Positions 25,138-32,888 of a stretch of 35,137 bases of DNA are shown in pieces; the stretch's first letter is position 1, and every line of letters begins with the position of its first letter. The notes below the pieces were generated by a model, which saw nothing but the letters and a program-made list of their open reading frames with translations, was not told the origin of the DNA and ran no database searches. Source of the DNA: Methanobacterium sp. UBA410 (GTDB taxonomy: Archaea > Methanobacteriota > Methanobacteria > Methanobacteriales > Methanobacteriaceae); assembly GCA_002498385.1 (NCBI GenBank), contig DAHH01000009.1:59669-94805 (forward strand). The letters are read 5' to 3'. The position numbers and the translations under genes are program-made.

Positions 25138-26505
25138 ATCCCTACAACTGCAAACAAATCAAATTCCAAACCTAAAAAACATTACAGACCTCTTCGGGAA
25201 ATTGAGGTTGAATATGAGATAGACCCAGAAAAATGTGAGGCCTGCAAGGAGAGGCCCTGCCTCACATCCTGCCCAGTGGACGCTCTGCACGAGATACCTC
25301 CAGACAAACACATAGAACTTGATGATAAATGCATTGGATGCGTTCTCTGCAGGGAAGCCTGTCCCTACGATGCAATAAAAATGGAAACAACCCTATCAGA
25401 ACCTGTGAGGGAAAATGTCCCCAACATAAATCCAAAACTCTGCAGGAGATGCGGAGCCTGTGTTGCAGCATGCAGGACCGGTGCAATCCAGCTTATAGCT
25501 TCAGGAGGTGAAGAAGCACACAGCGTCATAGACGAGGACAAATGTGTGAGGTGCGGGTACTGCTCACGTGTCTGTCCAACTGAAGCCATAAAGTACGGTG
25601 AGATACTGCCCAGATCCGTTGTGGGAGGTAAGGCCATAATCGTCAACCAGAAAAAATGCATAGGCTGCATGACGTGCACAAGGGTCTGTCCATCCAAAGG
25701 AGCCATAAATGTGGGTAAAGTAAGTAAAATGCCCTTCATAAATCCAGCTTACTGTGCAAGGTGTGAAGAATGTATGAACGTATGCCCATCCACAGCTATA
25801 AGGTACTCTTCGAGAAAAAGGGCATATAAAGAGTTCAACAAGCTAAAAACAAGAGAAATAATATCTGAACTTCTTGAAAAAGAAACAAGTAAACTTTCAA
25901 GGGAAGCTGCTAGAATTGATGGTGTCCTAAACAGAATTGCACGTGATGTGAGCTTCAAACATGAAGAAAAAGAGTTCCAGGAGGATGTAACTTCCCTTGT
26001 AAAGGAAGAAGTTGAGCAGATGGCTGACATGTCCCTGGAAGTTGAGGACATTCAGGACGTGGTTGCAGGAACAACTCCAAAAAGAGATATAACGGTTGTT
26101 GAGGAGAATTGCATAGGATGCGGTGCCTGTATCAACGAGTGTCCTGTAAACTGTATAGAACTTGAACTTCCCTCACCGATACACATAGGTGAAGAATGCG
26201 TTTTCTGCGGCAAATGTACTGGAGCATGCCAGTTTGAAGCCATAAAACTTCAGGAAGAATTTTTTGACATTGTTGACAGTAAGATACTCTTTATAAGGCG
26301 CAGCATTGATGAAAAACGCAGTGGAGAACTTGTCTATGATAAGGATGCATGCCAAGCGTGTGGAATATGCACAAATAAATGTCCAATGGATGCCCTGAAA
26401 CTTGAAAATGATGAAATAATTGTTGATGAAGATAAGTGCATTCTATGCGGTGAATGTGAATTAATATGTCCACTGAATGCATTTAAACTAAAAAATAAGT
26501 ACTGA
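25138..26505 (+). CDS. ehaQ: Eha polyferredoxin with ten [4Fe-4S] clusters, apparent ATC start
   Basis: A 455-aa polyferredoxin if started at the ATC at 25138. Nine standard CxxCxxCxxxC motifs are visible (first CIGCVLCREACP, last CILCGECELICP), plus an N-terminal variant CEACKERPCLTSCP (C-x2-C-x4-C-x3-C, codons 25234-25272). A conventional start, GTG at 25276, would cut off that motif. Including it gives ten clusters, matching the 10[4Fe-4S] polyferredoxin described for eha in Methanothermobacter. A charged cysteine-free linker of about 85 residues separates the first six motifs from the last four. The protein conducts electrons for Eha. Start codon: see findings. Confidence 0.85.
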   Translation: MPTTANKSNSKPKKHYRPLREIEVEYEIDPEKCEACKERPCLTSCPVDALHEIPPDKHIELDDKCIGCVLCREACPYDAIKMETTLSEPVRENVPNINPKLCRRCGACVAACRTGAIQLIASGGEEAHSVIDEDKCVRCGYCSRVCPTEAIKYGEILPRSVVGGKAIIVNQKKCIGCMTCTRVCPSKGAINVGKVSKMPFINPAYCARCEECMNVCPSTAIRYSSRKRAYKEFNKLKTREIISELLEKETSKLSREAARIDGVLNRIARDVSFKHEEKEFQEDVTSLVKEEVEQMADMSLEVEDIQDVVAGTTPKRDITVVEENCIGCGACINECPVNCIELELPSPIHIGEECVFCGKCTGACQFEAIKLQEEFFDIVDSKILFIRRSIDEKRSGELVYDKDACQACGICTNKCPMDALKLENDEIIVDEDKCILCGECELICPLNAFKLKNKY

Positions 26506-26506
26506 A

Positions 26507-26535
26507 AACCTTAATTGAACTGAACCTTAATTGAA
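26507..26535. repeat. 13-bp duplication in the ehaQ-ehaR spacer
   Basis: AACCTTAATTGAA at 26507-26519 and 26523-26535, period 16, immediately after the ehaQ stop. Confidence 0.6.
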
Positions 26536-26703
26536 ATGTAAAAAATTTTAAACAATCAGTACTTTTTTCAGGTTAGGTGGAAGCCAGGATGGTTTGATGC
26601 ACAAATTAGTTATGAAATGGATGAATAATAAACACTTAAGTGGACGTAAGAGTGATGATCCAAATTAATCATTGATGATCTGGATCGATCCTTACGAGTG
26701 AAC

Positions 26704-26730
26704 ATTTCCTGTGAAAAAAAATTTCCTGTG
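26704..26730. repeat. 10-bp duplication just upstream of ehaR
   Basis: ATTTCCTGTG at 26704-26713 and 26721-26730, period 17, separated by an A-run. Confidence 0.45.
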
Positions 26731-26765
26731 GAAGTTTTATGTTCAGATTTTATGGAGGCAACGTT

Positions 26766-27785
26766 TTGGGGAGAAAATTTTTTGTTTCTGACTGCGAGGG
26801 TCCTATATCACTAAATGATAATGCATTTGAACTTTCAGGTTACTTCATAGAGAATGGAGAAAAGTTCTTTGAGGTGGTCAGTAAGTACGATGACGTTCTT
26901 TCAGATGTCATTAAAAGAGAGGGATACACTGCTGGAGGAACTTTAAAATTAATATTACCATTTTTAAAAGCTTATGGTGCTACAGATCAGAGGATGACTG
27001 ATTTTTCAATGAAAAATGTTCATCTTATGCCCGGTGCAGTTGAAGCACTGGATTTCATAAGAAATTCCATGCCATCATTCATTGTTAGCACCAGCTACGA
27101 ACACTACATAAGGGCACTCTGCTCTGTCACGGGTTTTCCATACGAAAATACTTACTCAACCCAGCTTGACATTGACAGCTACAGTTTAAGTCCTGAGGAA
27201 GAAAAAAAGCTCAAAGAATTTCGTAAAAATATAGAAGAACATCCAGAGTTTGAAGTGCTCGATGAGATATTCTTTAAAGAAGTACCATCCATGGATATAG
27301 GTTCGGTGCTTGAGGATGTGAAAACTGTTGGTGGAGAAAATAAGAAGGAGGCAGTTCAGGACATTATAAGTAGCTTCAAATTCAAAGCATCTGACCTGAT
27401 GTACGTTGGTGACAGTATAACCGATGTTCAGCCCCTCCGTTTTGCAGCAGAAAACAGGGGAATTGGAATATCCTTCAACGGCAATGACTATGCACTGAAC
27501 GAAGCTGAAATTGCAGTGATAGCAGACAACAACAGCATACTGGCAGTTCTTGCAGATATATTCAACAGGTACAATTCAGACGCAGTTTTGGATTTTGTTG
27601 TTTCCTATTTCAGGGATCCAGAACTTGCACTTGAAGGTGTAAATCCCCAGCTTGCAGAGAAAGTTAGAAGGGGCAAACTGCCTAGAATGGAAATTGTAAC
27701 CTGCGAAAATCTGGAAAGCCTTATAAAAGAAAGTACCAGATTCCGTAAGAATATCAGAGGCAAAATTATAGGTGGACTGGGATAA
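26766..27785 (+). CDS. ehaR: Eha operon HAD-superfamily protein
   Basis: A 339-aa haloacid dehalogenase-like protein. Motif I reads FVSDCEGPIS, with the nucleophile Asp but Glu in place of the usual second Asp. Motif II is FIVSTSYEHY and motif IV is YVGDSITDVQPL. A cap region of about 80 residues lies between II and IV. HAD proteins are mostly phosphatases; the substrate here is unknown. I chose the TTG at 26766, seven bases after GGAGG, over an ATG at 26739 (348 aa) without a good site. It follows ehaQ after a 260-bp spacer. In Methanothermobacter the equivalent is counted as ehaR; the letter is from memory. Confidence 0.78.
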   Translation: MGRKFFVSDCEGPISLNDNAFELSGYFIENGEKFFEVVSKYDDVLSDVIKREGYTAGGTLKLILPFLKAYGATDQRMTDFSMKNVHLMPGAVEALDFIRNSMPSFIVSTSYEHYIRALCSVTGFPYENTYSTQLDIDSYSLSPEEEKKLKEFRKNIEEHPEFEVLDEIFFKEVPSMDIGSVLEDVKTVGGENKKEAVQDIISSFKFKASDLMYVGDSITDVQPLRFAAENRGIGISFNGNDYALNEAEIAVIADNNSILAVLADIFNRYNSDAVLDFVVSYFRDPELALEGVNPQLAEKVRRGKLPRMEIVTCENLESLIKESTRFRKNIRGKIIGGLG

Positions 27786-27812
27786 AATATTAAAATGAAG
27801 GTGAACAATCAA

Positions 27813-28715
27813 ATGAATTTCACAGAGAAACTTGAATCCAAACTTGAAGACACTTACTGCGAGGCATTTGAAGGAATATGCACCCGTGTTATTGTAACAG
27901 CCGAGGATGATGAAACCATTAAAAGGGCAGCCTATGACTCAACAGCAAACCCTGGAACAGTTATTGGAAGGGTTGAAGGTGGTGTAGAATCCTGGCTTGA
28001 TGAAGATGAGACTCCTGACGGAAGAAAAGGTGTGATGCTTCAGTTCTGGTACGGTAGAAATGATGTAGACAACTTTGAACTGGAACTTTCCTACAGGATA
28101 AGGCAGGACATCCTTGTAAAACCATTCACAAGCCTTTTTGATGCATCTGTAAATCCTGTTGGAAAAATTGGAACGAGCAAGCAGGTTGGAAACTGTGGAG
28201 ACGGCTACGAATGGGAGGAAGACCTTTACGGCCGAAGGATGATAGTGGTGCCAATAGCAGTTCCAGACTTCAGGATAGAAACCCAGCTTGGATACATGAA
28301 GGGAGTGATGGGTGCAAACCTGTGGTACATGTGCAAAACCAAAAAGGCAGTGCTTGAAGCAGGAAGAGCAGCCCTGAAAGCCATGGAAGAAATCAAGGGT
28401 ATTGTAACGCCCTTTGACATCTGTTCTGCAGCATCCAAACCTGAAACCAACTACCCATGGATAGGACCCTCAACCAACCATCCCTACTGTCCATCATTGA
28501 AGGATAAAATTGGCGAGGAATCAAAGGTTCCAGAGGGAGTTAACTACATTCCAGAGCTTGTTATAAATGGTATAGACAAAAATGCCATCAACCAAGCCAT
28601 GAAGGTGGGCATTGAAACCCTAATCGATTTTGATGATGTTATAACAGTTTCAGCAGGAAACTACGAGGGAACACTTGGAGACTACAAGATATACCTGAGA
28701 GAGCTGTTTAAATGA
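27813..28715 (+). CDS. ehaS: formylmethanofuran:tetrahydromethanopterin formyltransferase-like protein
   Basis: A 300-aa homologue of Ftr/FhcD, which moves the formyl group between methanofuran and tetrahydromethanopterin. Ftr-like segments include CEAFEGICTRVIVTA at the N-terminus, NPGTVIGRVEGG, GVMLQFWYG, VGNCGDGYEWEED, GYMKGVMGANLWYMC and FDICSAASKPETN. The length equals that of Ftr (about 297 aa). The start is the ATG at 27813 with AAGGTGA at eight bases; an ATG at 27795 precedes that site. The stop overlaps the kinase start (ATGA). Methanobacteriales encode a true ftr elsewhere, so this copy probably has a different role. The ehaS letter is from memory. Confidence 0.83.
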   Translation: MNFTEKLESKLEDTYCEAFEGICTRVIVTAEDDETIKRAAYDSTANPGTVIGRVEGGVESWLDEDETPDGRKGVMLQFWYGRNDVDNFELELSYRIRQDILVKPFTSLFDASVNPVGKIGTSKQVGNCGDGYEWEEDLYGRRMIVVPIAVPDFRIETQLGYMKGVMGANLWYMCKTKKAVLEAGRAALKAMEEIKGIVTPFDICSAASKPETNYPWIGPSTNHPYCPSLKDKIGEESKVPEGVNYIPELVINGIDKNAINQAMKVGIETLIDFDDVITVSAGNYEGTLGDYKIYLRELFK

Positions 28716-29659
28716 GTTTTGACGCTGTGGGATTCGGTGCACTGAACGTTGACAAACTTTACAGGGTGAACAGAATAGCCTGTAAAGATGAAGAATCCTA
28801 CATAAAAAGTTTAGCAGAATCCTGCGGAGGCTCTGCAGCAAACACAATTGTGGGAATGTCAAGACTCGGCCTTAAAACTGGTTTTATAGGTAAAGTGGCG
28901 CAGGATGAGGAAGGAAAACTTTTGACTGAACACCTCAAGAATGAAGGCGTTGACACTGCCAATGTAACTCTGGAAGAGGGTAGAAGTGGTGTTGTTAATG
29001 GATTCGTGGATGAAGGGGGTCAGAGGGCGCTCTACGTTGACACGGGTGTTAACGATCTCATAGAAGGAGAAGAAGTCAATGAAAGTTATCTTGATAGTTT
29101 AAAAGTTCTTCACCTTACATCCTTTGTTGGAAAATTCACAGATAAATCCATAGAAGCTCAAAAAAATCTTTTAAAGAAGATCTCAGATGATGTATGTGTG
29201 AGCCTGGATCCGGGCATGCTCTACGCAGAGCGTGGAATGGGATTCCTTGAAGAATTTCTAACAAGAACAAATGTTGTCTTAATAAATGAGGCAGAGTTGA
29301 ACCTTTTAACAGGTGAACAGTTAACAGGTAAAAGGGGGCAACACACATTAAAAACATGCCATGATGGAAGTCAGGTTCTCCTGGAGTATGGAGTGAGCGT
29401 GGTTGCAGTTAAATGTGGAGAAAGGGGTGCCTATGTCACAGATGGTAATCAGTCCCACTTCAAGGACATATTCAAGGTTCAATGTGTTGACGCCACAGGT
29501 GCAGGTGATGCATTCAATGCAGGATTCCTTTACGGGCTTATTAAAGGGGAAAATCTTGAAAAATCATGTTTAATGGGTAACTTCGTTGCATCAAGATGTG
29601 TTGAAAAACCCGGCGCAACAATGGGACTACCCACTAATATTTCTTCCAAGATTTTTTAA
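28712..29659 (+). CDS. ehaT: PfkB-family carbohydrate kinase (ribokinase-like)
   Basis: A 315-aa PfkB-family kinase, which would phosphorylate a sugar or nucleoside with ATP. The first signature region GGSAANTIVGMSRLGLKTGFIG (shortened to G-G-S-A-A-N and G-x-V here as its key residues) is at about residues 39-60. The second is DATGAGDAFNAGFLYGL at about 262-278, with the catalytic Asp of GAGD. The gene overlaps ehaS by four bases, so the two are made together. It is the last gene of the continuous eha run. The ehaT name is tentative: position supports it, but a plain ribokinase annotation is equally valid. The substrate is unknown. Confidence 0.75.
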   Translation: MSFDAVGFGALNVDKLYRVNRIACKDEESYIKSLAESCGGSAANTIVGMSRLGLKTGFIGKVAQDEEGKLLTEHLKNEGVDTANVTLEEGRSGVVNGFVDEGGQRALYVDTGVNDLIEGEEVNESYLDSLKVLHLTSFVGKFTDKSIEAQKNLLKKISDDVCVSLDPGMLYAERGMGFLEEFLTRTNVVLINEAELNLLTGEQLTGKRGQHTLKTCHDGSQVLLEYGVSVVAVKCGERGAYVTDGNQSHFKDIFKVQCVDATGAGDAFNAGFLYGLIKGENLEKSCLMGNFVASRCVEKPGATMGLPTNISSKIF

Positions 29660-29764
29660 AGCTTCACCCATTTAAACCATTTTAACTGGTTTATGGTTCA
29701 CTTTAAATGATAAACACTGTAAATTTAAATAAAATGAAATGTTATTAAGGAACATGAATTGAAA

Positions 29765-29774
29765 TTTTATAAAA
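29765..29774 (+). promoter_or_regulatory. candidate TATA box for the polyferredoxin-CBS unit
   Basis: TTTTATAAAA about 100 bp ahead of the ATG at 29873. The 213-bp gap after the kinase, including this site, suggests that the last two genes can be transcribed separately from eha. Confidence 0.35.
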
Positions 29775-29872
29775 TGTTTTTAATTTAATGCAGTGGGTTT
29801 GGACTGTAAAACTGGAAAATCCTTCTGTTTACAATTTAAGGTGCACATTAATATATTTATGAAGGTGTGATT

Positions 29873-30637
29873 ATGGATATAACGTTTAAAAAGAAGAGGC
29901 AGGATTTACAAGAGGAGTTCCTTGCAAAATCAATGGATGTTGAACATGGTGCTGAAGATCTCAATGCTGAACTTGAGAACTGTTCAATGAACCAGAAGTT
30001 CATAACCATTTCCCCTGGATGTGTAAGGTGCAACCTCTGTGCAGAAGAATGTCCTGTTGGAGCTATATCTGATGCAACATCAATCAATATAGCTAAAATA
30101 CTTGAAAACTGTGTTAAATGCGAAATATGTGCAAAAACATGTCCTGTTGGTTCAGTACATGTAATGGAAAGCAACACAACCCTTGATGAGGATGTTAGTT
30201 ACAGGCTGCATGAAGTTAAGGTACCTCATCGAACCATCCGGATGAAAAACATTGATGTGAACCCAGAAAAATGTCAATCATGTGGAACATGTGCTAAATT
30301 TTGTCCAACAGGTGCAATAACAGTTGAAGATGAAAAAACAGCAGAGATAAATAAAGATATGTGTATTGGATGTGGAGCATGCGCAAACCTCTGTCCGGAG
30401 GGTGCAGTGAAACTTGAAAGGAAACTGGGGGATACTGCCAGGACCTGGAAACTCACGACATGTGATGAAATCTGTGTCGCATGCGGAGTATGTGAAGAAA
30501 ACTGTCCTGTGGACGCAGTAAGGCTTGAAGATGGAAAGGTTACTATTGCAGAGGACAAATGTATACTATGTGATGTTTGTTCTACAAAATGCCCTGTAGG
30601 TGCATTAAAACTTGAGAGGCTGACCAATGAAAGTTAA
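29873..30637 (+). CDS. polyferredoxin with six [4Fe-4S] clusters
   Basis: A 254-aa protein with six motifs: CVRCNLCAEECP, CVKCEICAKTCP, CQSCGTCAKFCP, CIGCGACANLCP, CVACGVCEENCP and CILCDVCSTKCP. A cysteine-poor N-terminal helix of about 45 residues is rich in Lys, Glu and Leu and may dock to a partner. Methanothermobacter carries a similar polyferredoxin just after its eha cluster. It likely serves as an electron carrier for Eha or a partner enzyme. The ATG at 29873 has AAGGTG at five bases; a GTG at 29867 overlaps that site. It overlaps the CBS gene by 11 bases. Confidence 0.87.
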   Translation: MDITFKKKRQDLQEEFLAKSMDVEHGAEDLNAELENCSMNQKFITISPGCVRCNLCAEECPVGAISDATSINIAKILENCVKCEICAKTCPVGSVHVMESNTTLDEDVSYRLHEVKVPHRTIRMKNIDVNPEKCQSCGTCAKFCPTGAITVEDEKTAEINKDMCIGCGACANLCPEGAVKLERKLGDTARTWKLTTCDEICVACGVCEENCPVDAVRLEDGKVTIAEDKCILCDVCSTKCPVGALKLERLTNES

Positions 30638-31262
30638 AGAACTTATGGATACCAATTTTATAGATGTTTTTCCAGATCAGGACATAGTAGAAGTCTCCCT
30701 GAAAATGGAAAAGTACAAGAAATTCACAACATCCGTTGTGGACCATGAAAGAAAGCTTGTTGGATGGGTAACATCCATAGAGATTATAAAAGGGTTAAGA
30801 GAAGGTAAAAAACTTATTAAAGACATTATGTACACCCCAAAAGATGTTGTATCTGTCAACGAAAATGATGCTGCAAGACTGGCGGTTATCAAGGCTTCAA
30901 AGTACAAGGTAATCAGCATACCTGTCCTCAATGATGAAGGGAAGGTCGTGGGTGTAATAAGAAGCTGTGACATTGTTGAAACACTTTCACAGCTCTACGA
31001 GATTAAAGTCTCCAGAATATTCGAAGCAATGGCCGCAGAATTAAAGGGTGTAAGCTGGAATGAGCTCATGGAAGCTTCTGCAGTTGTTACAAAGAGACAG
31101 ACCGGGGAAAGGATCACAGCTAAAAAATATGAGAAACGCATAAAGAATACAACTTTTGGAGAAGCCATATGGGCAACTGGTGGACTTGAAAAATTCTTCG
31201 TTGGACTCATAGCTATTGGTGAATATGTTCTTGCCCGAAAAGTTGCAAGGGCAAGGAAATAA
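30627..31262 (+). CDS. CBS-domain protein
   Basis: A 211-aa protein. Residues 1-115 form a CBS-domain pair: the first repeat contains VKELMDTNFIDVFPDQDI, the second KDIMYTPKDVVSVNEND, with the GVIRSCDIVETL ending. CBS pairs bind adenine nucleotides (AMP, ATP, SAM) and regulate partners. Residues 120-211 form an unrecognised basic domain with AMAAELKGVSWNELMEASAV and a glycine-containing helix near the end (TGGLEKFFVGLIAIGEYVLARKV, partly hydrophobic). Overlap with the polyferredoxin gene suggests it senses nucleotide charge and tunes the redox partner, which is inference. Confidence 0.82.
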   Translation: MKVKELMDTNFIDVFPDQDIVEVSLKMEKYKKFTTSVVDHERKLVGWVTSIEIIKGLREGKKLIKDIMYTPKDVVSVNENDAARLAVIKASKYKVISIPVLNDEGKVVGVIRSCDIVETLSQLYEIKVSRIFEAMAAELKGVSWNELMEASAVVTKRQTGERITAKKYEKRIKNTTFGEAIWATGGLEKFFVGLIAIGEYVLARKVARARK

Positions 31263-31274
31263 GTTTTGATTACC

Positions 31275-31281
31275 TTTTTTT
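31275..31281 (+). terminator. T-tract after the CBS gene
   Basis: A run of seven T residues starting 13 bases past the stop, followed by TATTTATTTA. Archaeal RNA polymerase terminates at such T-rich sites without needing a hairpin. Confidence 0.4.
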
Positions 31282-31320
31282 ATTTATTTAGCTGACAAAC
31301 ATTTAACTAAATTTTTTTAA

Positions 31321-31373
31321 TTTTAAAAAGAATGCCCATAAAAAATACTTTTAAAAAGAATGCCCATAAAAAA
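31321..31373. repeat. 25-bp duplication in the spacer
   Basis: A 25-bp unit with core AAAAAGAATGCCCATAAAA occurs at 31321-31345 and 31349-31373, identical, separated by TAC (period 28). It lies between two convergent genes. Confidence 0.8.
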
Positions 31374-31450
31374 GTTTTAGAAATACTCAATGAAAAGAAG
31401 TGTTTGTTTTCATGTTTTAAAAAATAAAAAAATAGGAAAAAGAAGGGGGT

Positions 31451-32875
31451 TTATTTCCTTCTTGGCAGTAATCCTCCAAAGACTGCAAGTAAAGCAAGTG
31501 CTAAAAGTGCTAATGGTGCTCCTGTTGTTTGCATTGGAACTCCAGCAGCAGCTGTTACTTTAACAGCTTTAGCTGTTTTTACAGATTTTTTGGTGGTTGT
31601 TTTCTCAGATTTTTTCTCTTTGTGGCATTTACATTTTGTAGGTTCTTCTTTTAACCATGGGCAGTAAAGTGTAACACCAGATCCTCCAATTTTGCATTTT
31701 GGATTCTTGTCACTGCCGAACCAGTTGCACTCTGCATTTAACTTTTCGCAACTGTTGTTTATGATAGCATAGCTGTTTTCACCAGTTGCAATTAAAGAGT
31801 TTCCATGTACTTCGTTAAGTTCACTGACTCTGCCAAATACTTCGTCAGTAAGTTCTGTTCTAAGTACTGGGTTTGTGTCTTTTACGTAGATACAGACACT
31901 GCAAGGTATGCAGGTTTCTATATCATTTTTGAGGATTTCATTTCCTTTAGAACCAGCGATTAGTACGCCTTTTCCCCGGTTGTCTATTATGTCGTTACAT
32001 TTAACGAGGTTTCCATCTGACTCGTAGAGAACTACCCCATCGTAGTAGTTTTTGTTTATCTCGTTGCCTATTATGTCGTTCCAGTCAGAATGGTATAAAT
32101 CAACTCCATCGCCAAGGTTGGAGTTTATCTCGTTGTCTATTATTTTGTTTCCTTCAGATCTGTATAGGCTTATTCCGTCGTCGACGTTGCTTGTTATTCT
32201 GTTGTCTTTTATGGTGTTTCCGTCAGACCAGTATAAGCTTATTCCGTCGTCAAGGTTGTACTTAATTTCATTGTCCTTGATGCAGTTAAAGTCTGCGTTG
32301 TTGAGCTCGATTCCATCCTTGTTGGAAACTATTTTGTTGCACTTAATTTCACAGTTACTAACATCGTTTAATTCAATACCATCGGAACCACCCATTATGG
32401 TAAAACCAATAATTTTGGTTCCACTTCCACCGGAGTTTATTGTAAAAACCGGTTGGTTTGGGTCGGCAGCTACAACCACAGCTCCTTTCTGTCCAATTAA
32501 GGTCAGCATAGTGTTAATTACCACGTTTTCATTGTAAGCTCCGCATTCAACTATTATGATGTCGCCTTTAATGGCATTATTGACTGCCGCCTGAATTGTT
32601 GGATAACAGGTTGGGTCACCCACAATTCTGGGGTCTCCGCCTGAAGTTGTGGCAGGTGTGCTAGATGCTTGTTGGTCTGATGCAGTTGGCGCATTTACTG
32701 TTGGTTGGTTTGGTGCAGGTGCAGGTGCAGGTGCAGCATTAGTAGAACTCACACTTGAAGCGTTTGTAGCATTCACAGTTGAATTGTCGGCTGCTGCTAC
32801 TGCTCCACAAACTACCAGTGCAAAAACAAATGTCAACATTATTATTGTTGCCTGTTTTTGCATGTTCTTGTGCAT
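31451..32875 (-). CDS. secreted beta-helix surface protein (NosD-like), copy 1
   Basis: A 474-aa exported surface protein, probably anchored to the cell wall or membrane. It has a signal peptide (about residues 1-29, ending AVAAA), a low-complexity Ala/Pro/Thr linker (35-75), and a right-handed parallel beta-helix (about 83-330) built from 22-24-residue turns of the form S-D-G-N-x-I-x-x-N-x-I-x-x-N-x-D-D-G-I. A Cys-containing cap follows (C-N-W-F-G-S-D-K-N-P, about 385), then a Lys-rich linker with CKCHK. The end is PMQTTGAP plus a hydrophobic helix and LLPRRK. A GAGGTGA site lies six bases before the ATG. The family often includes adhesin-like or carbohydrate-binding proteins; the ligand is unknown. 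Confidence 0.85.
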   Translation of the reverse strand: MHKNMQKQATIIMLTFVFALVVCGAVAAADNSTVNATNASSVSSTNAAPAPAPAPNQPTVNAPTASDQQASSTPATTSGGDPRIVGDPTCYPTIQAAVNNAIKGDIIIVECGAYNENVVINTMLTLIGQKGAVVVAADPNQPVFTINSGGSGTKIIGFTIMGGSDGIELNDVSNCEIKCNKIVSNKDGIELNNADFNCIKDNEIKYNLDDGISLYWSDGNTIKDNRITSNVDDGISLYRSEGNKIIDNEINSNLGDGVDLYHSDWNDIIGNEINKNYYDGVVLYESDGNLVKCNDIIDNRGKGVLIAGSKGNEILKNDIETCIPCSVCIYVKDTNPVLRTELTDEVFGRVSELNEVHGNSLIATGENSYAIINNSCEKLNAECNWFGSDKNPKCKIGGSGVTLYCPWLKEEPTKCKCHKEKKSEKTTTKKSVKTAKAVKVTAAAGVPMQTTGAPLALLALALLAVFGGLLPRRK

Positions 32876-32881
32876 TTTTTT

Positions 32882-32888
32882 TCACCTC
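32882..32888 (-). promoter_or_regulatory. ribosome binding site of beta-helix copy 1
   Basis: On the minus strand this reads GAGGTGA, six bases before the ATG at 32875. It is one of the strongest ribosome binding sites in the window and fits high expression of a surface protein. Confidence 0.6.

Noticed and set aside
25276..26505. ehaQ starting at GTG 25276
   Set aside because: This start would fall directly after the last Cys-Pro of a clear Fe-S motif encoded upstream in the same frame, and no ribosome binding site precedes it.
29674..29692. Small hairpin AAACCA/TGGTTT after the kinase gene as a terminator
   Set aside because: Six-base stem with no T-run after it; archaeal termination does not need it.
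32052..32537. 161-codon plus-strand frame opposite the beta-helix gene (and its twin at 34512-34997)
   Set aside because: Both are antisense shadows created by the regular Asn/Asp-Gly codons of the beta-helix repeats.
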